64,000 nucleotides of DNA. It comes from Corbicula japonica (taxonomy: Eukaryota; Mollusca; Bivalvia; Venerida; Cyrenidae). Numbering within the stretch: position 1 is the stretch's first letter; each line of letters opens with the position of its first letter. Of the stretch, positions 30,701-45,700 are shown one piece after another. The translations under genes and the position numbers were made by a program. The notes below the pieces were generated by a model. That model was not told the origin of the DNA. It was given only the letters and a program-made list of their open reading frames with translations, and did not search any database. Where the stretch lies: the NCBI GenBank assembly GCA_038501625.1, contig JAZAYU010000087.1, positions 2,669,066-2,733,065 of the forward strand, read 5' to 3'.

Positions 30701-33700
30701 GTCAAAGATACATTTCCTCTGGGGTCAGCTCAGAAAGTTACCGGTAATTTACAAAGACTTATCCTGTATTTGGATAATTTTCTGCAAATATTTTTGGAAA
30801 TGTGAAATAAAAACAACAAAAAAACAACCCCCATATTTGAATTAAAATAATAACAAAGTAATTAAATAGTCAAATTCTGCAAGAATTTCACACAGAAAAA
30901 AAGAATGTAACTTCCAAACTGATCAAAGTTCTGGATTCAATAAAAATCAAACAAAAATTAAATAAAATATAAAACACAAAACGTGCAACAATCGCCATTT
31001 AACAAGCAGCTGAAACACAAAAAGACCACATATTTTTATTTCTTGCATTTCAATCTACATTATAACATTTTGGGCATTTTCATGATAGTTTTTGATTGAT
31101 GGTAAATCCTATCTTTTTGCTCCATTTAAAGATGTATTTTTGACTTAAAATTAAAATTATGAACATTTACAAAGATCAGCAAAATTTCTGTGGAATGCAA
31201 GAAAAAAAGAGACTCTATAAAACTGGGCTCAGATAAATAACAAAAACATATCACCCAAGGATTAACCGCTGAATATGTACCTAGTTCTGTGCACAAGAAC
31301 TAAGCACTATAATACAGCTTAACATTTTACTCCGTACATACTGGGCTGAAGGTTATAAAGCTGAGCAAGGAAACCAGTCTGAAATCTCAAGCATCTAGCC
31401 AATCAGATGCTTGAGATTTCAGACTGGTTTCCATGCTCACTTTTATAACCTTGGGCACAGGTTTTATGGAATGTGTGACCAGTGTAGATGCAGATGAGCA
31501 TGCACATCTGTGCTATCTGACCTGAATCTACACTGTTAGCGTTTTGCTAAGAAATAACCTGCAGTGTGATGAATCTAAAAGTGAACAGTGTTGATTCAGA
31601 TCAGCCTGCACATCTGTGCAATATTATGTGAATGATGAATCTACACCGTTTGTTTTTATGTCAGAAATAACCAAAATGAAGTGCAGATCCTGATCAGATG
31701 ACATGGATGTGCCAGCAACCCATGCCGTCTGTTCAGGATCTAAACTGTTCGCTATTAGATTCATTGGGTTATTTCTGACCAAAATGCGACCAGTGCAGAT
31801 CCTGATCAGACGGCACGGATGTGCCGGCTGATCTGGATCTACACTGGTTGCACATGCCTAAAAATGCGTATTTATGGAAGAAAGGGGTAATCAGTTACGC
31901 ATGGTGACATATATTTATATCTCTACCACACAGAGAAGGTACCAAGTAGTTGTCCATCACCTTCGAATCACAATACAAATTTAGAAATCCACAAATAAAA
32001 ACAAATCAAATGAATTTCAACCCTCCACACTGCAATTCTGAATTAACCAGTCTCCAAACTTAACAATATTGTTTTCTTTTCATTCCGGCAATGAATGGGC
32101 TTTTCAACATTGATTCTTAAACATCACAAATGTTTATTCTGATCTTTAATCTGAATTCTTTAACTCTTTACTAGATGTAGATGCCATTTAACACATAATT
32201 ATGTGACCAGTGTAGATCCAGATCATCAGGCACGTACATGCCACTTGATCAAGACCTATACCGTCTAGTTTTTGATTAATAATATTATTTACTACCAAAT
32301 AACAACCAGTTCAGATCCTGATCAGATGGCATGGATGTGCTGGATCTACACTGGTCACACATGCAATAAAATGCATATATACAATGTATATGGAGGAAAG
32401 GGTTAGTGTTGCAAAGGCTGGAAATTCAAAATGGCACAGTGTTGAATGGTTGAAATTCAAACATCACAACAGTACTAGGACACGATCAAACCAAGCTTCC
32501 CTGGAATTTCCAGCTACCCCTCCCCATCCCCCACCCCAACTCACAGCCTTAAATTTTGTTCACCAACTACTAATAGTCATTTCATTTGAGCACAAATGTG
32601 CACAACCTTAAGTTTGATTATGTTTGATTATGTCCACAAGAACAGGTTAATACAAATTCATAACATCCCCTTGCATGTTTACCTCTGTATTGGGGTAATA
32701 GGTAAATCAGCCAACCTTTGGATAAAATCACAGCAACAAAATTAAAAAGATCAGACAAAAACTAAATTTCTATGTTAAGCTAAAGCTATCATATCTTAAA
32801 GAAATTAAATCTTTCAAAAGCCTGTTATAATAAAAGAGAGACACCAACCAACTAAATCTACATACTAAAACAGATTTACAATTCAACACTTCTTTCTATC
32901 ACAAACAATGTATAATACATTACTTATAGCTAATTTTAATTAAATTATTAATAGATTTAAAATGTGTGTTAAGAAATTTAGACAAAATTGAATAAAAGTT
33001 ACAACTAAACTCTTTCAAAACAAATGAAATAATAAAAGTTCTTAACACATCTAAAATGTTTGACCCTTCATTCCGTATATGAGTTTTATTGCATGTGCGA
33101 TCAGTGCCCAAGGTTATAAAACTGAGCATGGAAACCAGTCTCAAATCTCAAGCATCTGATTGGCTGAAATGGCGACTTGGTCGCCATTTCAGCCAATCAG
33201 ATGCTTGAGATTTGAGACTGGTTTCCAATCTCAGCTTTATAACCTTCAGCCCAGTGCAGGCCCAGACAAGCCAGCACATCAGGATCAATGCTCTTTGCTT
33301 TTTGATTCATGACATTAGTGCCCAAGGTTATAAAACTGAGCAAGGAAACCAGTCTCAAATCTCAAGCATCTGATTGGCTGAAATGGCGACTGGTTGCCAT
33401 TTCAGCAAATCAGATGCTTGAGATTTGAGACTGGTTTCCAATCTCAGCTTTATAACCTTCAGCCAAGGTTATTTTTTTACCAAGACATGAACAGAATAGA
33501 TCCGTTTCAAATGCCATGGATGTTCTTGTTGATTTGGATCTACATTGTTTGCACATGTGATCAAACCAGCATATATGGAATAAAAGAATAAGAAAATTTT
33601 CATTTATTGGGAAATCTGGCTCTACTTGAATAAAATGTTGTTACATGAACTATTTTCAGGTGTTACAATAGGAATACAATAAAATATCAGTCTTGTTTAT

Positions 33701-36700
33701 TAAAAGAAATACCCAGGAATAGATTACTTTGTGTTTTGTCTGCAAAGAAAAATAAACAGAGAAGAATTCATAACAGCAAAGTGTAAAATGGTTTTTAAAA
33801 AAGTTAGAAAGAAACGGTCTCCTATTCATTGAGTTACAGAAAAAGAAGATGTGCATTGGTGTTTGATAATGATGTGAGGGATATGGGAAGGCAGATGTTA
33901 AATCTGAGTTCAAGTTAATTTAGTTATTAGTGGATTTTCAGTGCATGAAGTTTGTTTAATAAAATTTCAGATTTGGTAAGATTTTATTGTCAACTGCATA
34001 CTCACAAACATGCAACATAATTCAATATTACTGACTGTTATAATACAATATATTGATTAACCCTTTCCTCTGTATATATGTCTTGATCCTTGGTATCTGA
34101 TCAGGATCTTCACTGTTTGCTTTTTGATATATTAGGTTAATTTTTAACCAAAAGTGATCATTGCAGAACCTTATCAGATGACAAGGACATGTGATAAATG
34201 CATATATATGGAGTAACAGGTTCACACAATATGTGTAAATGAATGTAATGAAATGCAAATCAAAGGTGAGTCATGAGATATGGTGAAGACAGGGGGTGCA
34301 CTGCATTTTGTAATGTAATGATGGTGAAAACAGGGGATGAACTGCATTGTGTAATGCAATGGTAGAGAAAACAGGGGGTGCACTGCATTTTGTAATGATG
34401 GTGAAAACAGGGGATGAAATGCATTATGTAATGCAATGATAGTGAAAACAGGGTTGCACTGCATTTTGTTTTGCAATGATGGTGAAAACAGGGGGTGCAC
34501 TGCATTTTGCAATGCACAAAACTTACTCATATTTAGCTAACATTCCTCTTGATTTAAAGCTATGAAAGTACACCTTTTGTTACTTAATAAATAATGAAAG
34601 AAGAAAAAGAACAAAGTCATGTTTTCTTGTTTTATCATTAAATAATACTGGACAGAAGCAAGTTAGCGCGGTAACCCTTCCTCAATATATTCCCTTTTTA
34701 AGACATACGCAAACAGTGTAGATCCAAATCAGACTTCACCGAGGTTCCATCTGATCAAGATCCACACTTTGTTTTTCTGGTTAGAAATAACCTAATCTGA
34801 TTAAAATCATATCCTGAAAACCGCTACGCTATCAGGATCTGACGACGATTAGCTAAAACGTGCTTTTATCACAAACCTTTTTGAACCAATCAGATTGTCG
34901 CCTACAAAATCGCGAAAGTGAAAGTAAACATTCTATATTAAACCATAAAAAGTGTTGAGAGCCTGCGTAAGACATATTTTGCTGATTTTTTGTGTGTTTA
35001 TGTAGTATTGCAATTATTTCTAATGTAATAACATCTTCAGATCATTTTGCGAGCGCTGTATATCATGCTTCCTGTGTTGATAATTTCTAAAAATAGAAAT
35101 CGGGAAAAACCGCTAAAGCTTATGTACGGTATCTACGGGCCGTCATCAGATCTAACATTTTGTTAGATCTGACTTAAGTGAGATTGGAAATAACCCTAAT
35201 AACAGCTAACAGTGCAGATCCAGTACACACGGCACAGGTGTGCCTGCTGATCTGAATTTACACTGTTTGCTCATGCAATAAAGGTGTATCTGTAGAGTAA
35301 CAGGCTAATGATTTCATTTGCCTACGGCTGTACCACAATGATCTTAAATCAAGTAATATTTACCATAAATTGTGAAAAGCTATATTACTGACTAAACATG
35401 TTTACACAATTAGTAATATCCACGACTTCATACTGGCTGTGCATTATCAAAAACAAAGTTATTGCTTAGTTAAACTATTCTACTATTTTTCTAAATTAGA
35501 CATTACCTAAATAATTTCAATAAAATATCAAAATATTAGATTGTGAGACCACCCTTTTGTAACAATATTTAAACAAATAAATTCAATCATTAACAGACTC
35601 ACATTTCTATAAATCTGAACAGACTCTTTTTTTAATAAAGACCCCAAAAGACAGTATTCATTTTAAATTATTACAGTAAAAACTTCTTATTTCTCGCATA
35701 CCAGATAAATGTTTCTACTTGATTTTCCAGGGAAAGAAAATCCTATCTTTTCCCTCGTTACCACTTTTCCCTAGGGAAAAGATACCATTCACGAGCTACA
35801 TGAGTGATGTCATGTCTTCAAGTATCTGACGTAATATATTTGAGTTTGCGATGTTAATTAGGAAGTAGGGTTTGCGCTATCGTCAATATTTCAGTGTTAG
35901 GATACATTCACACAAATGTTATGAACAGATTCAAATGTATTGTTCTGTCATATCATATAATGTACAATTTGAGATAAATAATGTTTAAACCACTTTGTTT
36001 TTAAATGTCACTGAAAGGGTAGTCATCACAAAGTACTTTTAAATGCACAAGTGCTTAATACGGCTTACTTCTGGGCCTCCTTGGTAAACTGGCGCCACCT
36101 ATAGAATGCTTGCTGCAGACGTAATCGCCGATTCTCCAGGGCTCTTTGCTTCCACTAAAACAATCAGGGAAACACAACTATAAATAACAATAGCAACAAT
36201 CAAACTTTCTATTTCTTCTTCAAAATTCTTCAGGAGATATTTCTTTATTTTAAACAATTATTCTTTTTAACTTGATCTGGATCTAGATTGTTTGCCCACA
36301 CAATAAAGTTGTGTTTATGGAGTAAAGGGTTAAACAACAGTGATTTTTTTGAAAAAATATGTTTTAAGTCTCAAGCTTACTTTTGGTCAATTCTGTGTCA
36401 ATGTGAACCAATCATATTGCTGAAATTTTAGACTGGTTTTACGACTGTCTCAGATTATTAAGATGGACTGGTAAAAGTTCGGTCAGGAATTAAGAGTTAC
36501 AGTTCCGAATATAGTTGCAAACCTTATTGAACACAGAATGCAGTATCATGTTGTTGACTCTATCCTGCAGTATGCCTTGTTGTAGCTTGGATCTGTTGAT
36601 CGCCCACTTGAAGGCATTCATTCCTTTCTGTAACGTATGCCGCCTGTGTAACAGCTCCACTTTACGATGAAGCTGCGCATTCCGGAAGGATGTTTTCCAT

Positions 36701-39700
36701 GTATTGAAGCAATGAGTGAGAAGGCTGGTTCTGTAGCATGTGTCACTTCTGTTAATTTTAAAGCAATCATTTAAAAAAAAATGCAACAATTTAAAAGTAA
36801 TGTACTATGGTATCATTTAACTACTGATTGACAGTTTTTGGCACATTAGTTGACATTTTCGTAGAGGCCTAAAATTGTGCATTTGTGTTATTCTTGTAAG
36901 ATAAGCTTTTTCTTTGTTAAAGTTTGCTAGGTTTTGAGTTCGTGCACTCTCCAAAGTGCAAAATAATATATGTGAAAATGAACCAGCTTTAAACATAATG
37001 ATACCCAAGAGTTAAATCTGGAACTTTACATAGTATCAACACTTGTTTATTATTTACCAATTATACCAATGGTCATCTGACTCAAAAGTATTTCCTGAGC
37101 GAACAAAAAGTAACATAGACAATGTGAAAACTCACTCTAATGGGACCTTTTAGTTCTAAGGTAAGCAACAAATGACTTGTAACCTTGTGACAATGATGCC
37201 AAAGATAGTTGATTCCTGGTAGAACCTGAGGTGCCCTTGCATATTATGATTTTTCAGGGCTTTTTTCACAGCTAAGTAAAGGGGCCCATGCCTTAAAATT
37301 TGGGGAGGGGGGAAATTAAAGTTTGTCTCTAAAAGGAAATGAAAAAACCTGAGGTCAAGTTACTTTCTGGGGAAAACTGCATGATTTCAAGAAATTTTCT
37401 GAGGGAAAGACGCCTGTAAGCAGCCCCTACTAAAGAAGCCCTGTTATTTAGTAAAGAAAAAATCCAACTTACTCCCTAAGCATAACACCATAGCTGATGG
37501 GGCTGACCCTCTTTGCTGCCTGTGTGATCTGGAGATTTCTTGCCTTTGCATGAAGAACATTGTTAAACCAACGTCGGAAGCACTTGGCCTGCAAACAATA
37601 TCATACACATTTAACATTGACACCAGCCCGGTTAGCTCAGTAGGTAGAGCGTCCGCTTTCGGACTGGGAGGTCGTGGGTTCGATCCCCGGCCGGGTCATA
37701 CCAAAGACTTTAAAAATGGTAGGAATGGCTTCCCTCCTTGGCGCTCAGGGTGTAAGGGTTAGCATTACGACCGATTCGGCGGGTGTCGGTATAGGAGGAC
37801 CCGCAAGGAGATCTGAAGTCGGAGGTGCTGAGCCTGCAATATGGCGGTCTCCTATCCAAAAGCGCAGCACCACGCTTACACGCCGAAAAGGTGAACGCCA
37901 AAAAAAAACCAGTGTAGATTCAGGTCAGCTTGTAGGTCTACAATGTTTGCTTCTCAGATATGCCATAATGAATCTTGATCCAATAAAATTTATTGTACTC
38001 ACTATAATTGTTTATTTCATGATTTAAAATTAAATGAAAGATATATAATAGATATATGTCAATGATCACTCTTTTATTCGCTTTTGGACTCGTACTATTT
38101 CTAGAAAAAAAATCAACACTAAGCGTATATAAAGATGGATGACATGGTTTATCATTTTGTTTTTATTCTTGAAAAAGGACGTAAGACAAAATTCAAATAA
38201 AAGAGTGAAGATTTACATAGAATTGTTATTTACTTAAATTTTGGAAAAAGTTACACATTGTTGTAATAAAATAGAGATTTAAAGAAATAAAAAGTAATCA
38301 TTTCCGAGTTACCATGAGCACCAAATTCTGCCGTTCCTTGGCATCCACATTATACAGTCTCCGCAGCAACTTAACGGCTTGACACGTTGATGACAATGAA
38401 TCACCAGATCTGATTGAAAATGGCAAACTGAAGATTGAGGATCTGAAATTCAAACACAGATAACAATAACAATGTCCAACCACAAATTCTGGTTACATTT
38501 TTATTCAGCTTAAATTATATACTGATGACACACCACAAAAAATCAAAAACAAAATATACATAAATAAATCGTGCAACTGCAGCAAATAAAAATTTTTGAG
38601 TTTCAGGAAGACACGGAATGTTTTGTGCTAACTATTCTTGAAAATTAATAAACAAAATTTCATTTTTGACAAAATATGTTAAAATAAAGCTTTTAGCTAT
38701 AAGAAAAAACAAGAAAGTGTCCTCAGGCACTGATGCCCCCACTGCTACAACAACCTTCAGAACAAAGGGCCTTAACTCTGGTAAAAATTGTCACAGGAAA
38801 AAATCCTTTCTTTACGATCATCTACAAATCCTGCTTGATCATCTGTGCAAGTTTGAAAGAAATCCGCCTTATAGTTTGAGTTGATGGCACAAGATTTGGG
38901 GACATAGGGACGAATGTACATATGGATGAGTGCAACTCTATATGCCTCCCACTTTGAAATTTTCATGGTTTTTAGAGATATTTGAGGTTTAAAAATAAAC
39001 CGTTGTGCATCCATCCTCATTAAAAGATCGAGATCTAACATGGCAAATGTGTTAACCCTTCACCCAATTGATATTGCTTTTATCCCATGTGCAACCAGAT
39101 CAGCCAGCACATCTTTGCAGTCTGAAATGGGTATAGACTGCTCACTTTTCTATCAATTAGAATATTTTTACCAACAAGCAAACAGTGTAGATCCAGGTCA
39201 AATGCATAAATGTGCAGGCTCATCGTGATCTAACCTGTTCAACCATGTGATGATGGTATCAAATTTCTGATATGTGCATATTTACACTATCAGCTCATGT
39301 ATCCAGGTACCATGTTATATGTTATGATGTTTAGATGTGCTGATTACATGGGTCAACAGTGTAGATCTAGATCAGCCAGAACATTCTGTCTGATAAGGAT
39401 CTGTGCCCAAGGTTATCAAACTGAGCATAGAAACCAGTCTCAAATCTCAAGCATTTGATTGGCTGAAATGGCGACCAGTCGCCATTTCAGCCAATCAGAT
39501 GCTTGAGATTTGAGACTGGTTTCCATGCTCAGCTTTATAACCTTCAACCCAGCACTGCTGGCTTTTGGATCATGAGGCTATTTCTGACCAAAAAGCGACT
39601 AGTTAGCGCCTGGTTAGTCTCCTAGATGTGCTGGCCGATCTGGATCTACACTGGCAGCGCATGCAATAAAACCTGTGTATATGGAGTAAAGGGTTAAACG

Positions 39701-42700
39701 GCATCAATTTTGTTTTCATTTTCTGATGTTAAAAACATAATACAGATCTTAAGTAAATGGGCTTATTTTTATACAAGAATGCCAATTTTTATTTTTATTT
39801 TATCATAGAATGTACATGAACCATCTTTTTGAAGAGGGGACTGGGGAAATATTCAGTGTCCTACAACAAACCAAAATAAATGGCAAATATACAAAAACAA
39901 CACAAAGCAATCAAACACACTGTAAAACTTTAGGATGGGGTAGACACTATACAAAACTTGTGGCAAAATAGTAAGTTTACAACTCTACAGTCTCAGGCAA
40001 AGCAAATGACAAACAGAAGTGATACCAAGTCAGACCAGAATTCAAACCAGCACTGCAATCGTGATAGTACTAGCAACACCTGTGGTGGATCTTGAGGGGA
40101 TTTAGTAGGGATTTTCTTGAACTCCCTTTTTTGGGCAGCAATATTTAATTTTCATGGGGATTTTGTCCAGAAAGTTATCTTGTAACTACCTTCAGACTGC
40201 CCCAGATGAACCCCTTTCTGGAAATCTTGCATCTGACCCAGAAAATTATTCTTAGAACACTGCCGCACAACAATAACCAACTACAAGTTCCCAATATTGT
40301 AAAACTGACAATTGAAACCTGGAGTATCAAATATCAAGAATCTGATTTGATGAAATTGAGACAGGTTTCAATTCTCAGTTTTATAATCTTCAGTACTGGT
40401 TACATTGCATATATCACTGACTATCACTGTGCTAAACCTGCTACTGGTTTAACTGATTTACAGACTTCCTTGCACAGGCCCAGGGAGCCTTACCAGATGC
40501 TTACAGCATAAACAACATTAATATACAGTTATTTCATATGGGGCACGCCAAGGGAATAGGTACCTTCGATCATATTTGGTGACATTTTAGTTGTTCCTAT
40601 ATTTAGAATGAACTTACAATTATCTTTTATTTTTTCGTAACTAAGAAGTGATTTTGTTACACATTTTGACAATAAAATGGTATTTTTACCGCAAAATGCA
40701 AAATAATTAATGTTGTCTGCTCAACTTTATGACGTCATTTCAAGGATTGACGTCAACTGTTTGAAGGTACCTTTTCCCGTGACGCGCCCCATATGTGATT
40801 TGGGAACAGTCAATCTGTTGGCCTGAGGTGGAGGGGATAGGGTTTTGAACTGTTGGCCGAGGCCGCAGGCCGAGGGCAACAGTTCAAAACACTATCCCCA
40901 ACACCGAGGGACAACTGTTGACTGTTCTCAGATCACATATCAAATAACTGTTTTATTACCTGATCAATTAATTCAAGGGGGAATCCTCTATGACTTAAGA
41001 GCGTGCGAGGGAGCCAAAACTATTGACCGGTCAACAGTTCGCTCAACAGACCGCACGCTCAAAGGGGGGAATCCTCTATGACGTCAGAGCACACGAGGGA
41101 AACAGTCAAAACTATTGACCGGTCAACAGTTCGCGAACGTGGACATTTTAAGAATTTCAGAAAACAGTAAGAAATACCAAATTACATTTATATAAGGTAT
41201 CAGGAAACAATATAAAATAAACATTTGTAAATGATGTAGGCTCAGGCTGGGACAGGAAACAGCATCACTACAGTGACCAGCAGCCACCACACAAACCTGA
41301 TCATGCTACCATCTGTGATATTTCCACAACCCCCACCCACCCAGCCATATCTGCCCCATCCCCCCATCTACACCCACCTGCCCTTCGCTACCTACATCCA
41401 CTTAAAAAAAGTTCATCATTAACATTGAAAGATGTGTGCCTGTCACCACACTTCTCAAACAGTGCTATTGTATATTATTACTTTTATCCACCAGTATATT
41501 TTCACACCATACTGAAGATAAACCTGCAAAATTGTACAGTCTGGTCTGGGTCTACACTAGATGCTACTTTGTTAGAAATCCAAAAGCAATCAGTGTAAAT
41601 CCTGATCAGACTGCATGGTTGTGCTGATGGTTGCACATGGGATATAATCATGCTATGAAGGGTTAGCAATTTTTATGATTTCAAATCTAACACCTAAAAA
41701 TTGCTTTATTTACTTTTAAAAATAATGGTACTGCTATGCTGAGTGGGTTTGTCGATGACATCAAAAATTATATGTGACGTCAAGGAAGGAACATGTGCGC
41801 GTAGCAGAGATACATTGCAGTTTTAATCACCATTGCTTCAATGCATTGCCTAGGAATATGAAGGAATCATGGCGTTCATTTTAAAATCATTAATTAAACA
41901 TGGCTAAGGGTTTAATCAGTTATGTAGAACATACTGTTAATGAGACTGAAATTTCACACCTCAAGTTTACAAAAATGCGATTTCAATAGCTGACCTATAC
42001 CACCTTTTTGGAGGCATTAGTATTCAAAGGTCAGTATCAATTCCAATGTTTAATAGATTAGATCAAAGTATACATCAACTTTTTAAAATCAAATTACCGC
42101 TGGGATATAATCAATAATCTATACGTATTCAAAGCCAACAAAATGGAAAATCTACCCTAAAAGCTTGTATTCAATATAGAATGATTTATCGTTTTTAACA
42201 CATGTACTGTGACACTATGGCAAAACAGACGCAAACAAATCATGTCTTACAGACATTTTTATCAAACCCAAAGAAAGAGATTCCCCCACAAAACATTTTT
42301 TAATTGGACTTTCTTTTGCTCCAATTCATGACAGACAAAACTATGCATAATTTCAAATGAAATTATCGGAGACAAAAATGTCAATCAGAAATTAAAAGTA
42401 TTTGAAAGGAAATTGATCAAGAAATCATGTAAATCAATATTAAATAATTCAGCAAATGTTGAAACTACAATCTATAGCTTATACAAACACTGAATTGATC
42501 CGGTTGATTATTTTATTAAATTCCAACAGTTCAATATAAATCAAGGTGTCATATGCACCAAGTCTCGCAAACTATAAAATGCCTTAGCATGCAGTTAAAT
42601 TTCATATATTATATGGATAAAAATCTTTACAGTGTATTGTTGTTGTAATATGTGAATAAAGGTTGAATGATTTTTTTTAAGCAATAAAAGCATATCTTAC

Positions 42701-45700
42701 AAAAATGTTTGAACAAGTAATGAGTAGCAGGTCCCAAGATAATAAAACTGAGGATAGAGACTAGTCTCAAGTTTTAAGCATCTGATTGTTTAAAATGGAG
42801 ACTAGATTGGAGACCAGTCCAAAATCTCAGGCATCTGATTGGGTAAAATGAAGACTAGATTGGAGACCAGTCCAAAATCTCCTGAAGGCATCTGATTGGT
42901 TGAAATGGAGACTAGCTCGAAACCAGCCTTAAATCTCAAGCATCTCATTGGGTGAAACAGAGACTATTTTCCATTTCAACCAATCATATGCAAGAGATTT
43001 GAGACTGGTCTCCAATTTCAGTTTATGATCTTGGGATCTGATAATGTTACCTTTCTGGTCTCTAAACAACAAACTGAGGACAACACTGTGTTGACATAAT
43101 GCAGGTAATTGCACCAACAATGTAATTACACGCTTTAAATCACCAAGTCATTGCAACAAACCCATTATACAAAATCAATTTACACAATCAATTAACTTTG
43201 CAAAGCATGAAATTTAATAAAAGATATATTAACATCAAAATAATTCAATTTTTATTAGGCATATGCAATGATTATTTAACCCTTTACACCATATACAATG
43301 TATACAGGTTTCATTGCATGTGTAACCAGTGTAGATCCAGATTGGCTGGCACTTCTCTGGCATCTGATCAGGATCTACAATGGTCATATGTGTCTTGGTC
43401 TGAAAAACCAAATGAATCTAAAATGAACAGTATAGATCCAGATCTGATGGCACATATGTGCCAACTAATCTGGATCTACACTGTTCACCCATGTGATAAA
43501 ACCCTTATCTGTAGAGTAAAAAATCAAGTTAACCCATTCCTCCATATATGCGCATTTTTACGCATGTGCGACCAGTGTAGATCCAGATCAGCTGGCACAT
43601 CGGTGCCGTCTGATCAGGATCTGCACTGGTCACATTTTGGTCAGAAATAACCTAATGAATCAAAAAGCGAACATGTTTGATCCTGATCAGATGGCACGGA
43701 TGTGCCAGCTGATCTGGATCTAAACTATTCACCCTAGCAATAAAGGTCTGTCATTACAGGAAAGGGTTAAAAGGCCATCTTTCTGAAAATGACAATACTA
43801 TGAAATGATGAGTTAATGTGGCCAAAATCAACTGCCCCATCATATCACAATTATGCATGGTGATGAAGCTAAAATGGACAGTCTTCCAAATGCATAGAAA
43901 TAATGTTGAAGTGTGTACTAAACAACAGCAAAAGATATAAAACATCTATTGAAAACAACAAACAAGCCTTCACCTAGCGTGATCTACAGATTACCTAGTC
44001 GGTTTGGTGGCCGATACCAACCTAACAAACAATCTGCATAGTTAGCTCATATTTCTCATTTTAACAGACAAAGTTCTGGATGGACTGAATTAGCAGTAAT
44101 AGTTAAATCAAAGACAATTTAAGCTTTCTGCTGACTTAAATTATGGTTCAAATGTATTAAGTTTTGAGACTGAAGGAAGGCATCCCACTGACTTAAACCT
44201 TTACTCTATGCATATGGCTTATGTTCAGGGTAGATCCAGATCAGCCTGCACAGAATGATGTACTGGCTGATCAGGATCTACACTGGACACACATGTGATA
44301 AAAGGCATTAACAAGGAGTAAAAGGTTTACAGGAAGTGTGACATTTCAAGCTTTTAACTCTTTTTTCATTTTTCAACTGACCATTGAGACATAAAACATA
44401 CCAACTTAAATTGTTAATGGACTTTTCCTTTAAAATGATTTTTTGTCGATATTTTGTTTAACTGACACTCATTTAACAAACAGTACTGTTTGATATTCCA
44501 AAAAAAACAACACAAATTGCCAAAGTGTATGGAAACAATCACATTTTACAGCAGTGGGCATGACAAAGGCTAAAACATCTGGACAGGTAATACAACCAAA
44601 GGCATATTAATTGAAAATCAACAGTGTTCCTATACTTACTCTGTACTGGCCGAGTCCGAATTTTCAGCTGGCCTAGTCTGCAGAGTTGGGGTCATCCCTC
44701 GAGATTCACGTGCAGCCTGTATGTCCTTTACTGGAATCTCCACCTCTAGTTGATGCTGCTGGGTAACTACAGCCATCGTTATGTGCTCCAGCTTATCAAA
44801 TATCGCCTGACGAGTAAGTGGAGATCTCTGTTTACCACCTTTATGCTGCTGGATAATTCCAAAAGCTGCCGTTGGACTTGGAGTGAGGGATTTCTCGTGT
44901 TTTGGTTTTTCCAGTTTGACTGGTATTTTATCACAGCTATCTGAAGGGCTCGGGAACATTTGTACCGAAGACCTAGCCGGTATACTAATACTGATATTTA
45001 ACTCTTCCATTACCATTGGACCTGAATCTTGGTACCCTTTTCCATTATTTGACTTTGCTTTCATTAGTTTCTCTTGGCTTTTAATCCACTCTCTCACTTT
45101 TCTGTCACTTTTACTTGCACTACCAGTAAGTCTCCTAGTTTCAACTTTATCATCAAACAAATCATCATCATCAGCACTTTTACTTTTAGTATGATTTTCT
45201 AATGTTTTCTTTTTTCCTGAGCTTGAATATATATCCTGATCTTCCATATTTCCTACCTGACTATTTCTTGAGCTCGGTCTATGATTTCCAGGATCACGTC
45301 TTAGATTATCTCGACTGAAAGTTCTTTTTCTATTCACCATATCATTTTTCTCAAAGACCTTTGCAGTATCTCCTCCAGCATGATTTGGTTCATGTTTATG
45401 CTTTGCTTTTTCAGGAGTTAAACTTTTCCCAACAAAACTGCCCATATTGGATTGCCTATCACCTGTACTTGCAGATTTAACACCTACCTTTTGCAAATTA
45501 ATTCCACTTTCTATACCCCTGACACCATTTACCATATTTCTGTCTACCAAAGTTTTCCTCTTACCAACAGTAACTGCTAAATCAAACACTGGAGCACTCA
45601 TTGGCCGAACTGGAGGGTCATAAAATGGAACATTACTCTGAACACTTCTTATAGACTGATTTAATTCATTTGTCTGAGTTTCCTTGCACTCAAGTCTTGA

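Larger units (their letters stand above)
33060..33590. mobile_element. Family A MITE carrying two family B insertions
   Basis: Family A pieces at 33060-33102, 33256-33316 and 33471-33590 join into one copy. Family B copies fill the two gaps. Confidence 0.8.

Noticed and set aside
34222..34530. Two minus-strand ORFs rich in HPLFSPS-type repeats
   Set aside because: They translate the 41-bp minisatellite in two frames.
37624..37697. Functional tRNA gene
   Set aside because: The anticodon stem is poorly paired and a SINE body with A-rich tail follows directly.
43198..43650. Plus-strand ORF of 150 codons
   Set aside because: It runs through two family A MITE copies; the CDQCRSRSAGTS-like words recur wherever family A is read in that frame.
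44750..45194. Plus-strand ORFs opposite exon 1
   Set aside because: They are antisense shadows of the long SFI1-like exon.
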